Origin: Atherix ibis
Taxonomy: Eukaryota; Arthropoda; Insecta; Diptera; Athericidae
Assembly (NCBI GenBank): GCA_958298945.1
Contig: OY282606.1
Span: forward strand, 45,769,920 to 45,833,919
Direction of reading: 5' to 3'
DNA: 64,000 bases
Part shown: in pieces, positions 33,065 to 45,006 of the stretch
How positions within the stretch are numbered: the stretch's first letter is position 1
Layout: each line of letters opens with the position of its first letter
Notes under the pieces: model-generated
Databases searched by the model: none
The model's input: only the letters and a program-made list of their open reading frames with translations
What the model was told of the DNA's origin: nothing
Translations under genes and position numbers: made by a program

Positions 33065-36000
33065 GTTATCCAATTGCAGTGGATGTAATGTTTGATGAAT
33101 TTTCTTATAAAGAAAGCTTCCTATCTTTCGTATAGTAAAGTACGTTCTTGAGGTGAAGTGCGTCTCTGTTATATGTGCTCAGTCAATACGTTTATTGTGG
33201 AGTAGTATGTCTAGTTCCTATCGATGAGAGTTCAACCATTAGAATGGTTGTTAATTCGGTGAACATAGAAATAAGATCATAGGCAGGCAAGGGTGGAGGA
33301 GGAATATACGAGCTACAATTATTTAACTGTTCCTCTTGTTGTATTTGGTGCTGCTGCTGGCAGCTTTCCTATCTGTTCCCTATCGCCCTTTTAAGAGGTA
33401 ACTTTTTGACCCTTCGTTCGAATTTGTTTTTAGCCCTCAGAAATTAGTTTAGAAATTATTTTAGATAGTTACTGAGCATCTTTATAGGATAAATGTTGAT
33501 ATCTTGCGAAGATAAAAAATATGTTTTTTTTTTCAAAATAGAAACGATAAATTCAATTTTAAATTTATGCTTGAAAAAAATCTTTTCGAGGCAATTTTCT
33601 TATCAGAAATTTTCAGTTATCCACGTTGAATACCGTTAACTAAAATTTAATATTCTATGGAGTAAAAAAGGATCTGTTATCAAAAAAGAAAATAAAAATT
33701 TTAAATTACAAAATATCCTTGAAAATAATCTTTTTTGCGTCATTATTCCTTACTAACTATTTGATGGAGTCATACTAAAAATTTCAGAATCAAACTCAAC
33801 ATCCTTTAATGATAGGAACTATGCATTATTCAATTTTTAAATTTACTATAATAACAACAACAAAAATACAAAAATGTACAAATTGAAAATAGAATTTTTA
33901 CACCAGGTACCCAGTTTTCTTATAAAATAGGATGTAAACTTGTGACTCTTATTTTCTGAATTTTGTCCTCGTCATATTTTTAATCCATTTTCTGGTAACC
34001 ATAAATAAAATTTTATTTTATAAATTTTTATAAGAAATTTATTTTATAATTTTCTTGTCAATTATTCTTAAATAAATATTTTGAAATTATTGACATTTTT
34101 TCACAATATATTATTAAATAAGTGTACAAGCCTCTATGTCTCAAATATCAGCTTTCTAGTTAGTTAATCATTGTCTGTCTACAATAAAATTGATCTAAAT
34201 TCCAAAATTTGTTAATATACAGGAGGGTCCTGTTAAAACTTTCAAATAGATGAGAATTTAAATTCATTAGTTTGTATTCGTAATTGAATTAGAAATTGAA
34301 AAATCGAATCAGACAGAAAGTAACAGCGGTGCATACCAGATGGGCAAAAGCAATATTCGTTAACGTTACCGTCAACATATGACGGTGCTGCCATCGCCAT
34401 CACTGTCAACACCAATGACATCATATCCTGATATTAATGACGAACATTAGCTTCATCCTCGATAACTATCAGCTGCGATGAACTTACTGTAAGGACTTCC
34501 ATTTCATTCAGAAAATATAAAAAGAGAACCAAATTTCTAACTGTCACTACTAATTGACTTACACCATGACAACACCATCAGAAAATATGCAAGGGTACAG
34601 GAAAAATTCCAAATAATATCCTTGCATCAAAGTTTGGGATATTGCTATGATTCAAAACGAAGAAGAAGGAGAAGCAGAGGACACGTCAGCAACACTATGA
34701 CAACCATTACTCGTTCATCCTATAGATAAACGGATATGATTATTGTCATGAAAACCTTAAATCCAAAATACTCATAGGGAAGAGAACTTGTTGATTCAAT
34801 TGTTCCTGGCAAATCCTTCTATTCATTGTATGAGAGGTCTATGAGCCAAATTAAATTCTCTCATTCCGAAACTTTATTAATAACTGTGTACTTAATCGAT
34901 ATTATTCTATTTATTTATTTTAAAGACAAATCAACTCAAATACATACTCTTAGAAAGAGAAAAGTTCTTAAGAAACATTGAACTTTTCTACATTGAATAG
35001 AAAAAACATAAAACTACTATTATTAAACTTTTGAAATTTTTTTTTAAAAATATCATATACTATTTTTAGCTTTTTGTTTGAATAATGTTTATTATATCGA
35101 CAATGGTTTGACTTTAATTTCTCTTTAATAAAAGCAAAATCGGAGCAACTCAATCGTCCTTTTTTCCATGAGATTTCTTTTCGCTTTCGTGTTATTATTA
35201 TGAATAACTGCACAGTCATGAATATTATGAGATTTTCTTTATTATCCTTGATATTTTTGGCAAATACTTGTTAGTGAATAGAAAATTCTATATGAATTAG
35301 GTTTGCTTGAAAATATGATTAAATATATAGTCTCTAATAGATTGAAAGGATGAATTGGGATAAAATTGTTTACTTTTAGAATTATTGCATTTATTATTAT
35401 TTTCATTTATAAAGTTAATTAAACATTTATTTAATATTCAAAAAGGATACTCTTAGACTAGAAAGAAGATCAGGTAGTGTGGCATATTTACAGTAGCAAA
35501 CGCCATCTTGACAGCTTGTTTTAACACAGTTTAGGATAGACGAGGTCGCCTTTAGAACCGTTTATACTAGATAAAAAAGCATTCAACTATATTTTTATAC
35601 TAAAATATATATAGTGGATCATATAGAAGAATTTTTCTTCTCTCGCTTCATTCTTACTCTTTACAAACCATTGTTTTTACTCCACTAACCTTTCCCCATC
35701 CACTACGTTGACGACTATTAAAGTAAAAATATTAATACTTTTACTTACACAAACAATTTTCTTAATTACTCAAATTAAAACAATTACTATTTTTTATAAT
35801 TCATCCCATATTTATTTATCCTTATCCATAAATTTATGGTCAATTGAATATTTATGTTCTTATTTTTCTCTGTAGTCAGTAATGAGGTTTATTTCTAAAA
35901 TTAGATAGGTTCTTATTAAAGATCCCTTATCCTATTTTTTGGTTTATTTTATAAGAGCGTTAAAATTAAAAACTTTTCAAAAATATTTCCTATAATCAAA

Positions 36001-36239
36001 TTAATATTCTCATATTTTAAATCGAATACTTTTTTTGGAAATAAAATAATTTCTTTTATAAATTTTTGAAGCCAATGTGTTTTTTTTTATAGAAAATAAT
36101 ATAATTTTTGTTCACAAATAACTTATTAATCAATTACAGATAAATTTTCATATGGGTTATACAATGGTTGGTAAATGAAGGACAAAAATAAAATGGCTAC
36201 AACACATATACGACCACCATTTTTATATTAGTTTATTGC
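33065..36239. other. AT-rich intronic stretch, nothing recognised
   Basis: Only short frames. A 60-codon minus-strand frame at 34242-34424 begins with a hydrophobic MMSLVLTVMAMAAPS, which resembles a signal peptide, but there is no further support. Confidence 0.35.
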
Positions 36240-37161
36240 AAGACTATTTAACATGGTTCGGATTGTCTGATTGGGGTCAAATATGCACCGGTTTGTTTTA
36301 TAAATTTGTAGCTCCATTATGCCTCTCTCATAGAAGCCCTGGTATTTATTGGCAAAAAACTCGACTACGTGATTCTTACAATCTTTTCTTGATCACTAAG
36401 AAAGTATTGCAATAATCATAAAAAGATGGTAATCGCTTGTTGCGAGGTCCGGACTATAAGGTGGATGCAACAAAAATTCCCAACCAAGCTCCCGAAGTTT
36501 CTACCGAGTTACTACAGACGTGTGAGGCCTGGCATTGCTCTGATGAAATACAACACCTCTCCTGTTGGCCTATTTTGGCCGCTTCTGGTCAACTGCAATC
36601 TTCAAACTGTTCAATTGTTAATAGTAGAGGTCCGAATTTAGTGTTTGGCCATATGGAAGCACATCATAGTAGATAATTCGTTTTCATTTCCACCAAATGT
36701 ACAGTAAAATCTTCCTTTTGCCAGCGTTTGAAACGCTTCACCACCCCTTGACCACGATAGTTTTCATACAATATTGTCATTTGTGATGAATTTTTTATGC
36801 CCAGTTAACATTTTTATAAGAAATAGGTCGATTTCGTTCCACTTGACCTGATAGAAATTCGATCCATCATGTTTTTTTGCATCAATTCGTCTGGCACCCA
36901 AATATCGTGCTTTTTTTTTAAATCCAGCTTTCTTCAAATGGTAAAAAACTGTTTTGTAGTTAATATTTAGCTCCTGGGCGATGCTACAACTGCTAACATC
37001 CCGATCTACTTCGATCATTTGCATAATTTTATTAACATTTTTGACAATGGGCCTACTTTTGCAAGGTGTATCTTTAATATCGAAAGTAGCGGACCGAAAT
37101 AGACGAAACCAAAAATGTCTGGCTTACATTTTCGCCTTGACCAAAGCAAAATTGTACAATA

Positions 37162-38404
37162 CAAGGGGTATAAGCTTAAATCCGTTGTTTGGTCATAGTA
37201 GGCTTGAGTGAGCGTATTAAGTTACCATGAGTACGCCATAGTTTTCTTTATGAGTTTGACATCTGTCAACATTAATCAGTGTATATTTTTAGAAATTTCG
37301 TACAATGACATACATTGTTCCTTTGGTAATCATGTCTAGTTTTGTGCCAGAAACAGAGCATATGCGGGAGGCTTTGCTTTTCTGCTTCAATTTAAAGAAA
37401 TCGGCTGCCGAATCGCATCGAATGCTTATGGAGGCCTATGGTGACAGTGCTTTATCGGAAATAACATGCCGAGATTGGTTTCCTCGGTTCAAACACGGCA
37501 ATTTTGACTCGTGGGACAAGAAGCGTGAAAATCGGCCTAGGAAGGTTGAAGACCATCAATTGCAGGATCTTTTGGACGAAGACGATACCCAATCGCAAAA
37601 TATGCTCGCGAAGCAATTGGGTGTTACTCAACCAGCCATTTCCATGGGCTGCGTGCCATGGGGAAGATTGAAAAGATCGGAAATTGGGTGCCGCATGAAT
37701 TGAACGATAGGCAGATAGAGCGTCGCCAAAACTCAAGCGAAATCTTGCTCGTCAGACAAAAACAAAAGTCGTTCCTGCATCTGATTGTGACAGGCGATGA
37801 AAAGTGGATATATTTCGAGAATCCTAAACGCAAGAAATCGTGGGTTGATCCCAACCAACCATCAACATCTTCCCCAAGACCAAATCGCTTCGGACGGAAG
37901 ACGATGCTGTGCGTTTGGTGGGATCAGCAGGGTATCGTCTACTATGAGATGTTGAAACGTGGTGAAACTGTCAATGCCCACCACTACCACCAACAAATGA
38001 TCAAATTGCACCGTGATCTGCGTGAAAAAAGGACGGATTATCAACAAAGATATGACAAGCTGATTTTCCTCCACGACAACGCACCATCGCACATGTCAAA
38101 AATCGTCCGAAACTACTTGGAGACACTCAACTGTGAGGTGCTACTCCACCCTGCTTATTCACCAGATATGGACCCTTCCTACTACCACCTGTTTTCGTTG
38201 ATGGGCCACACGCTCGCTGAGCAGTACTTCGATTCTTAAGAAGACATCCGAAAATGGCTTGATGAGTTGTTTGCCTCGAAAGAGAAAGAATTTTTTCGGC
38301 GTGGTATCCACAAATTGCCCGAGAGATGGGAAAAATGTGTACCTAGCTAGGGCAAGTACTTTGAATAAATTTATTTTTGGTTTCTATAAAGCTTATACAC
38401 CTAA
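37162..38404 (+). mobile_element. Mos1-like mariner copy 3, inserted in another mariner
   Basis: The left end CAAGGGGTATAAGCTTAAAT is preceded by TA (37160-37161). The right end AAGCTTATACACCTAA is followed by TA (38405-38406). About 50 bp upstream of the right terminal repeat are deleted relative to copies 1 and 5 (TTTCTATAAAGCTTATACAC), leaving a short right repeat. The insertion site is a TA within the first dozen codons of the transposase gene of the mariner at 36240-38440. Confidence 0.92.
37332..38368 (+). pseudogene. Mos1-like mariner transposase, broken (copy 3)
   Basis: Starts MSSFVPETEHMREALLF at 37332. A 1-bp deletion in CCATGGGCTGCG (others CCATGCATCTGCG, about 37646) shifts the frame after residue about 105. 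The rest continues as one open frame at 37658-38239 with TGDEKWIYFENPKRKKSW and LIFLHDNAPSHMSKIVRNYL, the first and second catalytic aspartates. The third block reads SPDMDPSYYH: the catalytic aspartate of PSDYH is tyrosine. TAC to TAA at about 38237 ends the frame at YFDS. It is the best-preserved DDE region in the window but lacks the third metal-binding residue. Confidence 0.92.
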
Positions 38405-38440
38405 TATACCAAATTTCCTTTTTATTAACTTCCATCTTTT

Positions 38441-40559
38441 ACACCCTTTTAACTCACTACTAAATCGACTATCAAAAAACTGTAAAAGAATTTTTTTTAA
38501 TACGGAATGTCACTTTTCCAACGAGCACAAGTCTGAATTCTTTTCTTTAGAATTAAAAATATTTACCCATAAATAATTCATTAGTATAGTAGTATAGATA
38601 AATTCCGATTGGAAGTTAACAAAATGGCCGTCATATAAGAATAGCAAGAACAAAATGGCCGTCATATAATAGACAAAATATGACCGGTATTTTCTATCTT
38701 CTATCAAATGAATATTAATAAGTCATTGCATTTGGTTAGGGGTTTAATTAAAATAGCAGTTTTTTGTAGAAATTTTAAATTCTTATTCAGCAAAATTTAA
38801 AGTTTTTATTAGGCAAACATGGATTCTTACAAATATAACAGCACAGGACAATCTTTCATTTGACAAGAAAGTAATTTCAAATGGAGGGAGACTTTTCTCC
38901 AAACCTTATAAGTACCTCTTTTCGGGAGTACTTCAACTATTAAAATTTTCAAAATTAAAAATAAATCTTTGCAAATTAGACATTCTCTAACGAAATGTAT
39001 ATATTTAAAATAAAAGAAAAAGGATAATCAAACAAAACAATATTGAATGGAAAATAATTATAAAAAGCGTTCAATTGAATTTATTTCTAATTGTGTTTAG
39101 AATCAACAAGCGTAAAACAAAGTGTATCCGTTTTATCTGAAATACAGCTTAACAAAAATAAAAAATGAATCAAAATGGCAAAAATAATAATAATATTCTA
39201 TCCACATGTTTGGTTTCAGACAATCAACTCGAAACGTAGAGGCATACTTGTCTAAAAAGACCTAACAATAAGGGTGGACTACCATCAAAATATCATCATT
39301 ATCATTGCTACCACAACTTTTATGCTCATAAAAGCCAAATCGGAAAAAAATCATCCCTACTTCAATATCATATTTATATTCTTCCATCAAAATTTATTTG
39401 ATACGCTGTGATGAACTCAATCAATTGATCGCTCATATCTTTTCTATTTGATTCAGTCTTTAGATTTTTAGTAATACTCACACACATAATATATGTATAG
39501 AAATTTAAGTAGAAATTTCGTCTTCGCATACTCACACACACATTGTTCGACTAAATTTTCCTAAAGAACAAAGTCAAAGGATTTCGTACCTCTCTCTGGG
39601 GGATAGAGTGTATATACGGTAAAAGTTCAGAAATGTAGTCACTCGCATTTGGGATATTCAACCCCTGTTTGTTGGTAACGTTTAGTGGATGGATTTTCTC
39701 GTTAAAGGCCTTAAAAGTTGTTGGCGGCCCTGTGAATAGAATTGATATGCGAGAAGATGGGAGGACACGATGGTCGATTGACGAACGACTACATTACAGA
39801 AGGGTGGAAAATGCTGAGATGACACAAAAAAATCTCTTTCTAAATTACATTAATAGAGACAAAACGAAAAAAGGACTTGTTAAATCTCAGAAATTATAAT
39901 AATTACTACCACAGCTACAATTGCTAACAGTTTGCCTTTTTTATCCTGTCCATACCAGTTTCTTCAATATTATCGATAAAAATAACTGCAAGCAAATGAA
40001 TGGGAAGCTTTCTCATTCATCCAAACTACAATGGATTCGATAAACCCGACAAAATCTATTCCATAATAATCATAAAATATAATTTTAAAAAATTTAAGTT
40101 AATAAAATTCAAATTTCCGAAAATTCTTGAAAATAACTTAAATGGTTAAGCTTTGTAGAAATAATTTTCAATTTAACAAATACACATAATTTTGGTGATA
40201 TTCAAATTAAATTTAAACTTTCTATTTTGATGAAAATTTTGCAAACACAATAAACAATAAATTTAACTTTTTACCCCTTTCAATACGATGAGGAAAGTTT
40301 TGCTATAGTGAGTATTTTTCCGGAAATTTTGAGGTTAAGTGCCATGGAGGAATCAGAGAAATGTTGTTGCAGCGATTTCAAATTATGTATATTTTGTCCA
40401 TAGTTGAGATGGTCTTAAATAATAGGCTAAGTATAGTGTTCTTCCTTATTGATAACTTATTCGAAAAATTCTCTTATATAGTCAATTTCGAAGTATTCAC
40501 TTAATAAAATTGGATGGAAATTAATTAAATATTCATCAGATTAAATTTTCTTATTTCAG
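38441..40559. other. AT-rich intronic stretch
   Basis: Contains a short direct duplication of AACAAAATGGCCGTCATATA (about 38619-38640 and 38649-38669). No gene or element end is seen otherwise. The last 20 bp are T-rich and end in CAG as the acceptor of the next exon. Confidence 0.45.
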
Positions 40560-40671
40560 GGATCCGCCAATTTTAAAAGTACATGAAGGCACCGATATTA
40601 TTCTTCGTTTACCAATGGGAAAAAGGATACGAGATATTAGATGGTTAGCCGTTTGGAGTAGGCGTTTTACG
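40560..40671 (+). CDS. Skeletor/Knickkopf-family protein, end of first DM13 domain
   Basis: The acceptor TTATTTCAG and donor ACG|GTAAGT border a 112-bp exon. Its first base completes the arginine codon split with the exon at 10734; it leaves in phase 0. It reads DPPILKVHEGTDIILRLPMG then KRIRDIRWLAVWSRRFT. This is the last part of DM13: the xxLPxGKxIxDIxWxxVW strand pair. Drosophila Skeletor has cysteine after VW in this domain; here it is serine (VWSRRF), while the second domain keeps the cysteine. The exon lies between the 29.8-kb and 18.3-kb introns and only 265 bp upstream of a mariner, yet its frame and splice signals are intact. Confidence 0.9.
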
Positions 40672-40936
40672 GTAAGTTATCAATAAATTTACTATAAGAG
40701 ATAATGTCAATTTTTAATTTTTATGATATCTCTTAATTAATATTAATTGAAAATTTAAGCAAATCAAATATACTCTTCGGATTATCGTATTTATATCAAT
40801 CATCATTAATTAAGTGTTCAATTATCTTTTGATATATTTTAATGAAGAATTTTTTGGGGTTATTTAGAAGAAAAAAAAATTTAACAATTTTAATCTGAAA
40901 ATTCAGAGGGAATTTTCAGAATTTTAAAGATATATA

Positions 40937-41764
40937 CCAGGTGTATAAACGTAAATCCGCTGTTTTTAAGTCAGAAAAACACATGTTTTTTTATATAAAG
41001 CAAAAACAAATTTATTCAAAGTACTTGCCCTAGCTAGCTACACATTTTTTCCATCTCTCGGGCAATTTGTGGATACCACGCCAAAGAAATTCCTTCTCTT
41101 TCGAAGCAAACCACTCATCAAACCATTTTCGGACGTCTTCGTAATAATCGAAGTGCTGCTCAGCGAGCGCATGGTCCATCAACGAAAACAGATGGTAGTC
41201 GGAAGGGGCCAGGTCTGGTAAATAAGCGAGGTAGAGTAGCACCTCCCAGTTGAATGTCTCCAAGTATTTTCGGACCATTTTTGACGTGTGCGATGGTGCG
41301 TTGTCGTGGAGGAAAATCAGCTTGTCATGTCTTTGTTGATAATCCGTCTTTTTTCACGCAGAGCACGGTACAATTTGATCAGTTGTTTGTGGTAGCGGTG
41401 GGTATTGACCGTTTCACCAGGTTTCAACATCTCATAGTAGACGATACCCTGCTGACCCCACCAAACGCACAGGATCGTCTTCCGGCCGAAGCGATTTGGT
41501 CTTGGGGAAGATGTTGATGGTTGGTCGGGATCAACCTACGATTTCTTGCGTTTAGGATTCTCGAAATATATTCACTTTTCATCGGCTGTTATAATCCGAT
41601 GCAGGAACGATTTTCTTTTTAGTCTGGCGAGCAAGATTTCGCGTGTGTTTTGGCGTCGTTCCATCTGCCTATCGTTCAATTCATGCGGCACCCATTTTTC
41701 GATCTTTTCAATATTTCCCATGGCACGTAGACGGATGAAAATGGCTGGTTGAGCAACACCCAAT
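40937..41764 (-). mobile_element. Mos1-like mariner copy 4, 5' truncated
   Basis: The 3' end of the element is at the left: CCAGGTGTATAAACGTAAAT preceded by TA (40935-40936). Similarity runs to about 41764 and stops in the codons for the second helix-turn-helix (LGVAQPAIF), so the 5' third is missing. Minus-strand pieces: LRAMGNIEKIEKWVPHELND (41680-41750); a DDE-1 block reading TADEK followed by a stop where others have W; WEVLLYLAYLPDLAPSDYHL with the third aspartate present; and the end LPERWKKCVAS followed by a premature stop (others continue EGKYFE). It is not functional. Confidence 0.9.
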
Positions 41765-43440
41765 AGTTGAAATTTTTTTAATTCAAATTATGTAAAAAAT
41801 TGTTTGCGGGTAAACATTTTTTTTGCAACATTTTTTTTTTGCAAGATTGCTCGCACATGAGCAAGCTTGCTTACAAAAGTGATGGGTTCACAGCAAATGC
41901 ACTGTACAATTTTTATTTTCAATTACTTTTTTGCTTTTTTTTATATCTACTGATTGTGAAATTTTGCATCTTTAGAAACTTAAAATTATAATTAACGGTA
42001 ATCTAAAACCTTCGTAAATTATCATAAGTAATTCTATAAGTAAGGAAACTATACTTTAACTAAGATATTTTGGCACTTATGTGGATTACAGCTATGAAAA
42101 AGTACCAGAATTAGGCTGACAGATTTGAGACCCTATGAAATCAAAAGCTGTGAAAAGAGGTGAAAGAGCGAACTCAGGAATTCGGGACTTTAAGAAGCTT
42201 CCAACAATTGAAAATGTTTCGTAGTTGAGTCTCAGAGTTTAAAACATGATTCGTATTTGGAAGCCTTAGATGCTTCCATTTATTAAAAACATACAAAAAT
42301 TGGGTATGGGAACTTCGAACTTTATAAAGTTTAGTGAAAATCCTTTCCAAATATTATTGAGTTCCTTCAAACTTCGATATGAATACGTGGGATAATTCAA
42401 CATTAATTATTTGGTATCATTAGGTCGGCCAATATTATATTTAAAAATTATTTTTTGCCTTTTTTTAATTTAATTTTTTACAGAAAAACAATTGTTTAAT
42501 AACGACAGAATATATTTATGAATTTTTTTTAATAAGAGGACATATCATAAAAATAGTACGGTAATAATCAAAGTCTTGTTAATAAATGTTAATTGCTTGC
42601 ATACAAATTACCACCCTTATTGCATGTTGGAAACTAACATTTTTCATGATGAATTATGACCCTTTTAAATAGTCTATTTATGTGAATACAACTTTAAAAT
42701 ATATAATAAATAATTAAAATTAAATATGAAAATTGAAAAAGAAAACAATAATTCTCAAAGCTTTATTCTTAATCAATAGAGTGCTTTAATTATAAAAAGT
42801 AAAAAGAATAAATAAATTTTAGCATTCTTATACGAAAACTACAGTACTCTTCAAAGGTAGTGATAAATAATGATATATAAAAATAAAGTTGCAAAACTAT
42901 AAAATTTAAAAGGATAATTGAAAGAACGCTAAAAAGGAGGTGAAAGTAAAACGATAATTCTTTGAAAAAATTTTATAAACTTTGTTAAAGCAAGACAATC
43001 TCAAATTAAACTCGATTGCACTTTGTGAAAATAGATTATTGCAAAATTGTATTAAGTGTTGTATATAAAGGATTACAAAGGGTGTTACTTAATTTCTGAA
43101 ATAAAAACAAAATATCCTTTATATTAAAAATTCACAATGGTTTTGTTTGTAGGATGCTTTTTAAAACAAGTTGCGAGCTCACAGAAACTTGTATATGGGA
43201 ATGCTTGTATTTCACTAATACTTATCTGTATACTTTATATTCTGTATTCGCCGGAATATTTATTTTTGATATTTGTTTTTCTTATTTGCGCTTAAAGCCT
43301 AAAAACACTAACACATTATATGCTCCTTAATATCTCCGTTCAAATAGTGCGTTCATATTCGTCATCCCCGGATTCGTTTATCAAATTAACAATGGCAGTC
43401 GCTAGTTAAACACAGACCATAGGAGAAATATATCAAAATA

Positions 43441-43471
<31 letters not shown>

Positions 43472-43695
43472 TCTACAAGTCCTTATATATATAAACTAAT
43501 ATTAAGACATATCAACGGTCTCATGTGCGTATAATTCCATAAAAACACATACACAGTCCTTGGACACAAGCAATATTAGAACACGCGCATTTTACTACAA
43601 AACGATTTGCTTAGCTGATAACGAAATTCCAATATTACACGAACATTTCGGGGGTAGAGAGAATTGACTGAAAGCTCAGCAAAAGTCTCCATTTA
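41765..43695. other. AT-rich intronic stretch with an ATT microsatellite
   Basis: About 43441-43471 is a run of (TTA)n with one interruption. No gene or element end is recognised in the rest. Confidence 0.45.
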
Positions 43696-43795
43696 ACAGT
43701 CAACAACTGTCCCCACCCCTACAAGTTAGATTTAAGGAACTGTGCTTGTATATATAGAAGCATACGTACGACCCTTTGGGAACTGTGCGTATAAA

Positions 43796-43894
43796 GGAGC
43801 GCGCCTGCGCATCTACTAGATGGCGGTGTGAGGTCAGGCTCGGGTGGTACCAAAAATATAGCCAGTATATGCGCACAGCTTTTGTGCCTGCTCC
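43796..43894 (+). repeat. Dispersed 100-bp GC-richer repeat, copy 1
   Basis: GGAGCGCGCCTGCGCATCTA through CAGCTTTTGTGCCTGCTCC is repeated at 46474-46573 with roughly 85-90 percent identity by eye, including the exact core GGTACCAAAAATATAGCCAG. It is much richer in G+C than its surroundings. No terminal repeats or coding frames show what element it comes from. Confidence 0.75.
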
Positions 43895-45006
43895 AATGCA
43901 GGTAAGGAACGAGAGCCAAACAGAATAGACGATTTTGTATGTGGGGCATTTACCCTCAATGTTTTTCTTTTGTTTAGTTTGGGGAGATACCAACTGCAAA
44001 CTATTAAAAGGGGATGATGATAAAGGGGCGCGGTTCAAATACATTCATCCCTTTTTCTGCACAGAGTCGAACTGGGCAATTTTTCATTTTCTTTTTCGTT
44101 TTTCGATATTGTTACATTTTACACATTTTTATATTTCTTCTATTTTGATTTAGTTAAGAATAAATAAAATATATTTGTTAAAAAAAATCACAAATTCCAA
44201 GTTTTTAAAATTCAGTTTTACTTTTTGCTCATAATTTTCATAACATAAAATAATATTAATAAGCTCATAAGTACAACAGAACGCATAAGTATGGTTTTTA
44301 GTCGTATATGCTCTCTCTACATTTCAGTTAACTTAGCGCAAAAAAGGACTTCTACCAGCTCTAATATAAAAAACTTTGAAAAAAAATTATTTTTTATTTT
44401 ATTTTGTTTTAAAGTGTTCCGTTAAAATAATAAAAATGCAGAAAAAATTATTTTTCAAAAATGTATAACTTTTAAACAAGAGCTTTTAACAATTAGGATT
44501 TTTTCTACAATTTATTCTTACAAAATTATTTTTCGGTAAAAAAAATACTAAAATAATTTTTTTCAATAAAATATAATAACTTTTAACAAAATTTCTAATT
44601 GAATATGAAAATTTTATAAATTAAACAATATTTTACAAAAGCTTAATATTATAAAAAAAAAATTAATTTCGAACTTTTTTAAAAAAAAATTAGTTTTTTG
44701 TTATTGATTTAAAATTTAACGCTTTCTGTTACTATTAAATTCAAATAAATTCCCAAATTTTGAATTTTTCTGTAATTTTTTTAATGTAAAAAAAATTTTA
44801 AATAAAAAAAATTCTTAATATTTAGTTTTTTTAAATCTTTTATTATATAATTTAAAAATACATTTAGAAAAGTTATGAAATTAGTCTGATTTTATTTTTA
44901 TAGGCTGTTTTTTAGAGGTACAGAAATTTAAAATGGATTAAAACAAATAAAAATCGTGGTAATGTCAATATTCAATTATCTTCATTTAAAAGATAATTTT
45001 ATGCTA

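Larger units (their letters stand above)
36240..38440 (-). mobile_element. Third mariner lineage (transposase begins MEVNK), split by a Mos1-like copy
   Basis: Minus-strand transposase in two pieces. The N-terminus MEVNKKEIWY is encoded right of the inserted element (start codon complement at 38433-38435). Left of it come FRLFRSATFDIKDTP (about 37090), IMQMIEVDRDVSSCSIAQEL, NINYKTVFYHLKKAGFKKKA (36900-37024) and, nearer the C-terminus, KLRELGWEFLLHPPYSPDLA then TSDYHLF (36400-36490) and EFFANKYQGFYERGIMEL (36300-36370). The domain order is HTH, second HTH, DDE. The second aspartate region is deleted, and several frame changes are present. The third aspartate (SDYHLF) survives. The sequence resembles mellifera-type mariners such as the one in human SETMAR. 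I found no terminal inverted repeat. Confidence 0.8.
10735..40559 (+). other. Giant intron (29.8 kb) filled with transposons
   Basis: It runs from the GTAAGA donor to the TTATTTCAG acceptor. Its length is largely explained by identifiable mobile DNA: jockey-like and other LINE pieces, eight or more mariner-type fragments, a divergent repeat array and fold-back repeats, each listed separately. No complete nested host gene is recognised. Reading frames of the exons on both sides join without a stop. Confidence 0.8.

Noticed and set aside
34242..34424. 60-codon frame beginning with a signal-peptide-like MMSLVLTVMAMAAPS
   Set aside because: The rest shows no family resemblance or cysteine pattern, and no splice partners were found.
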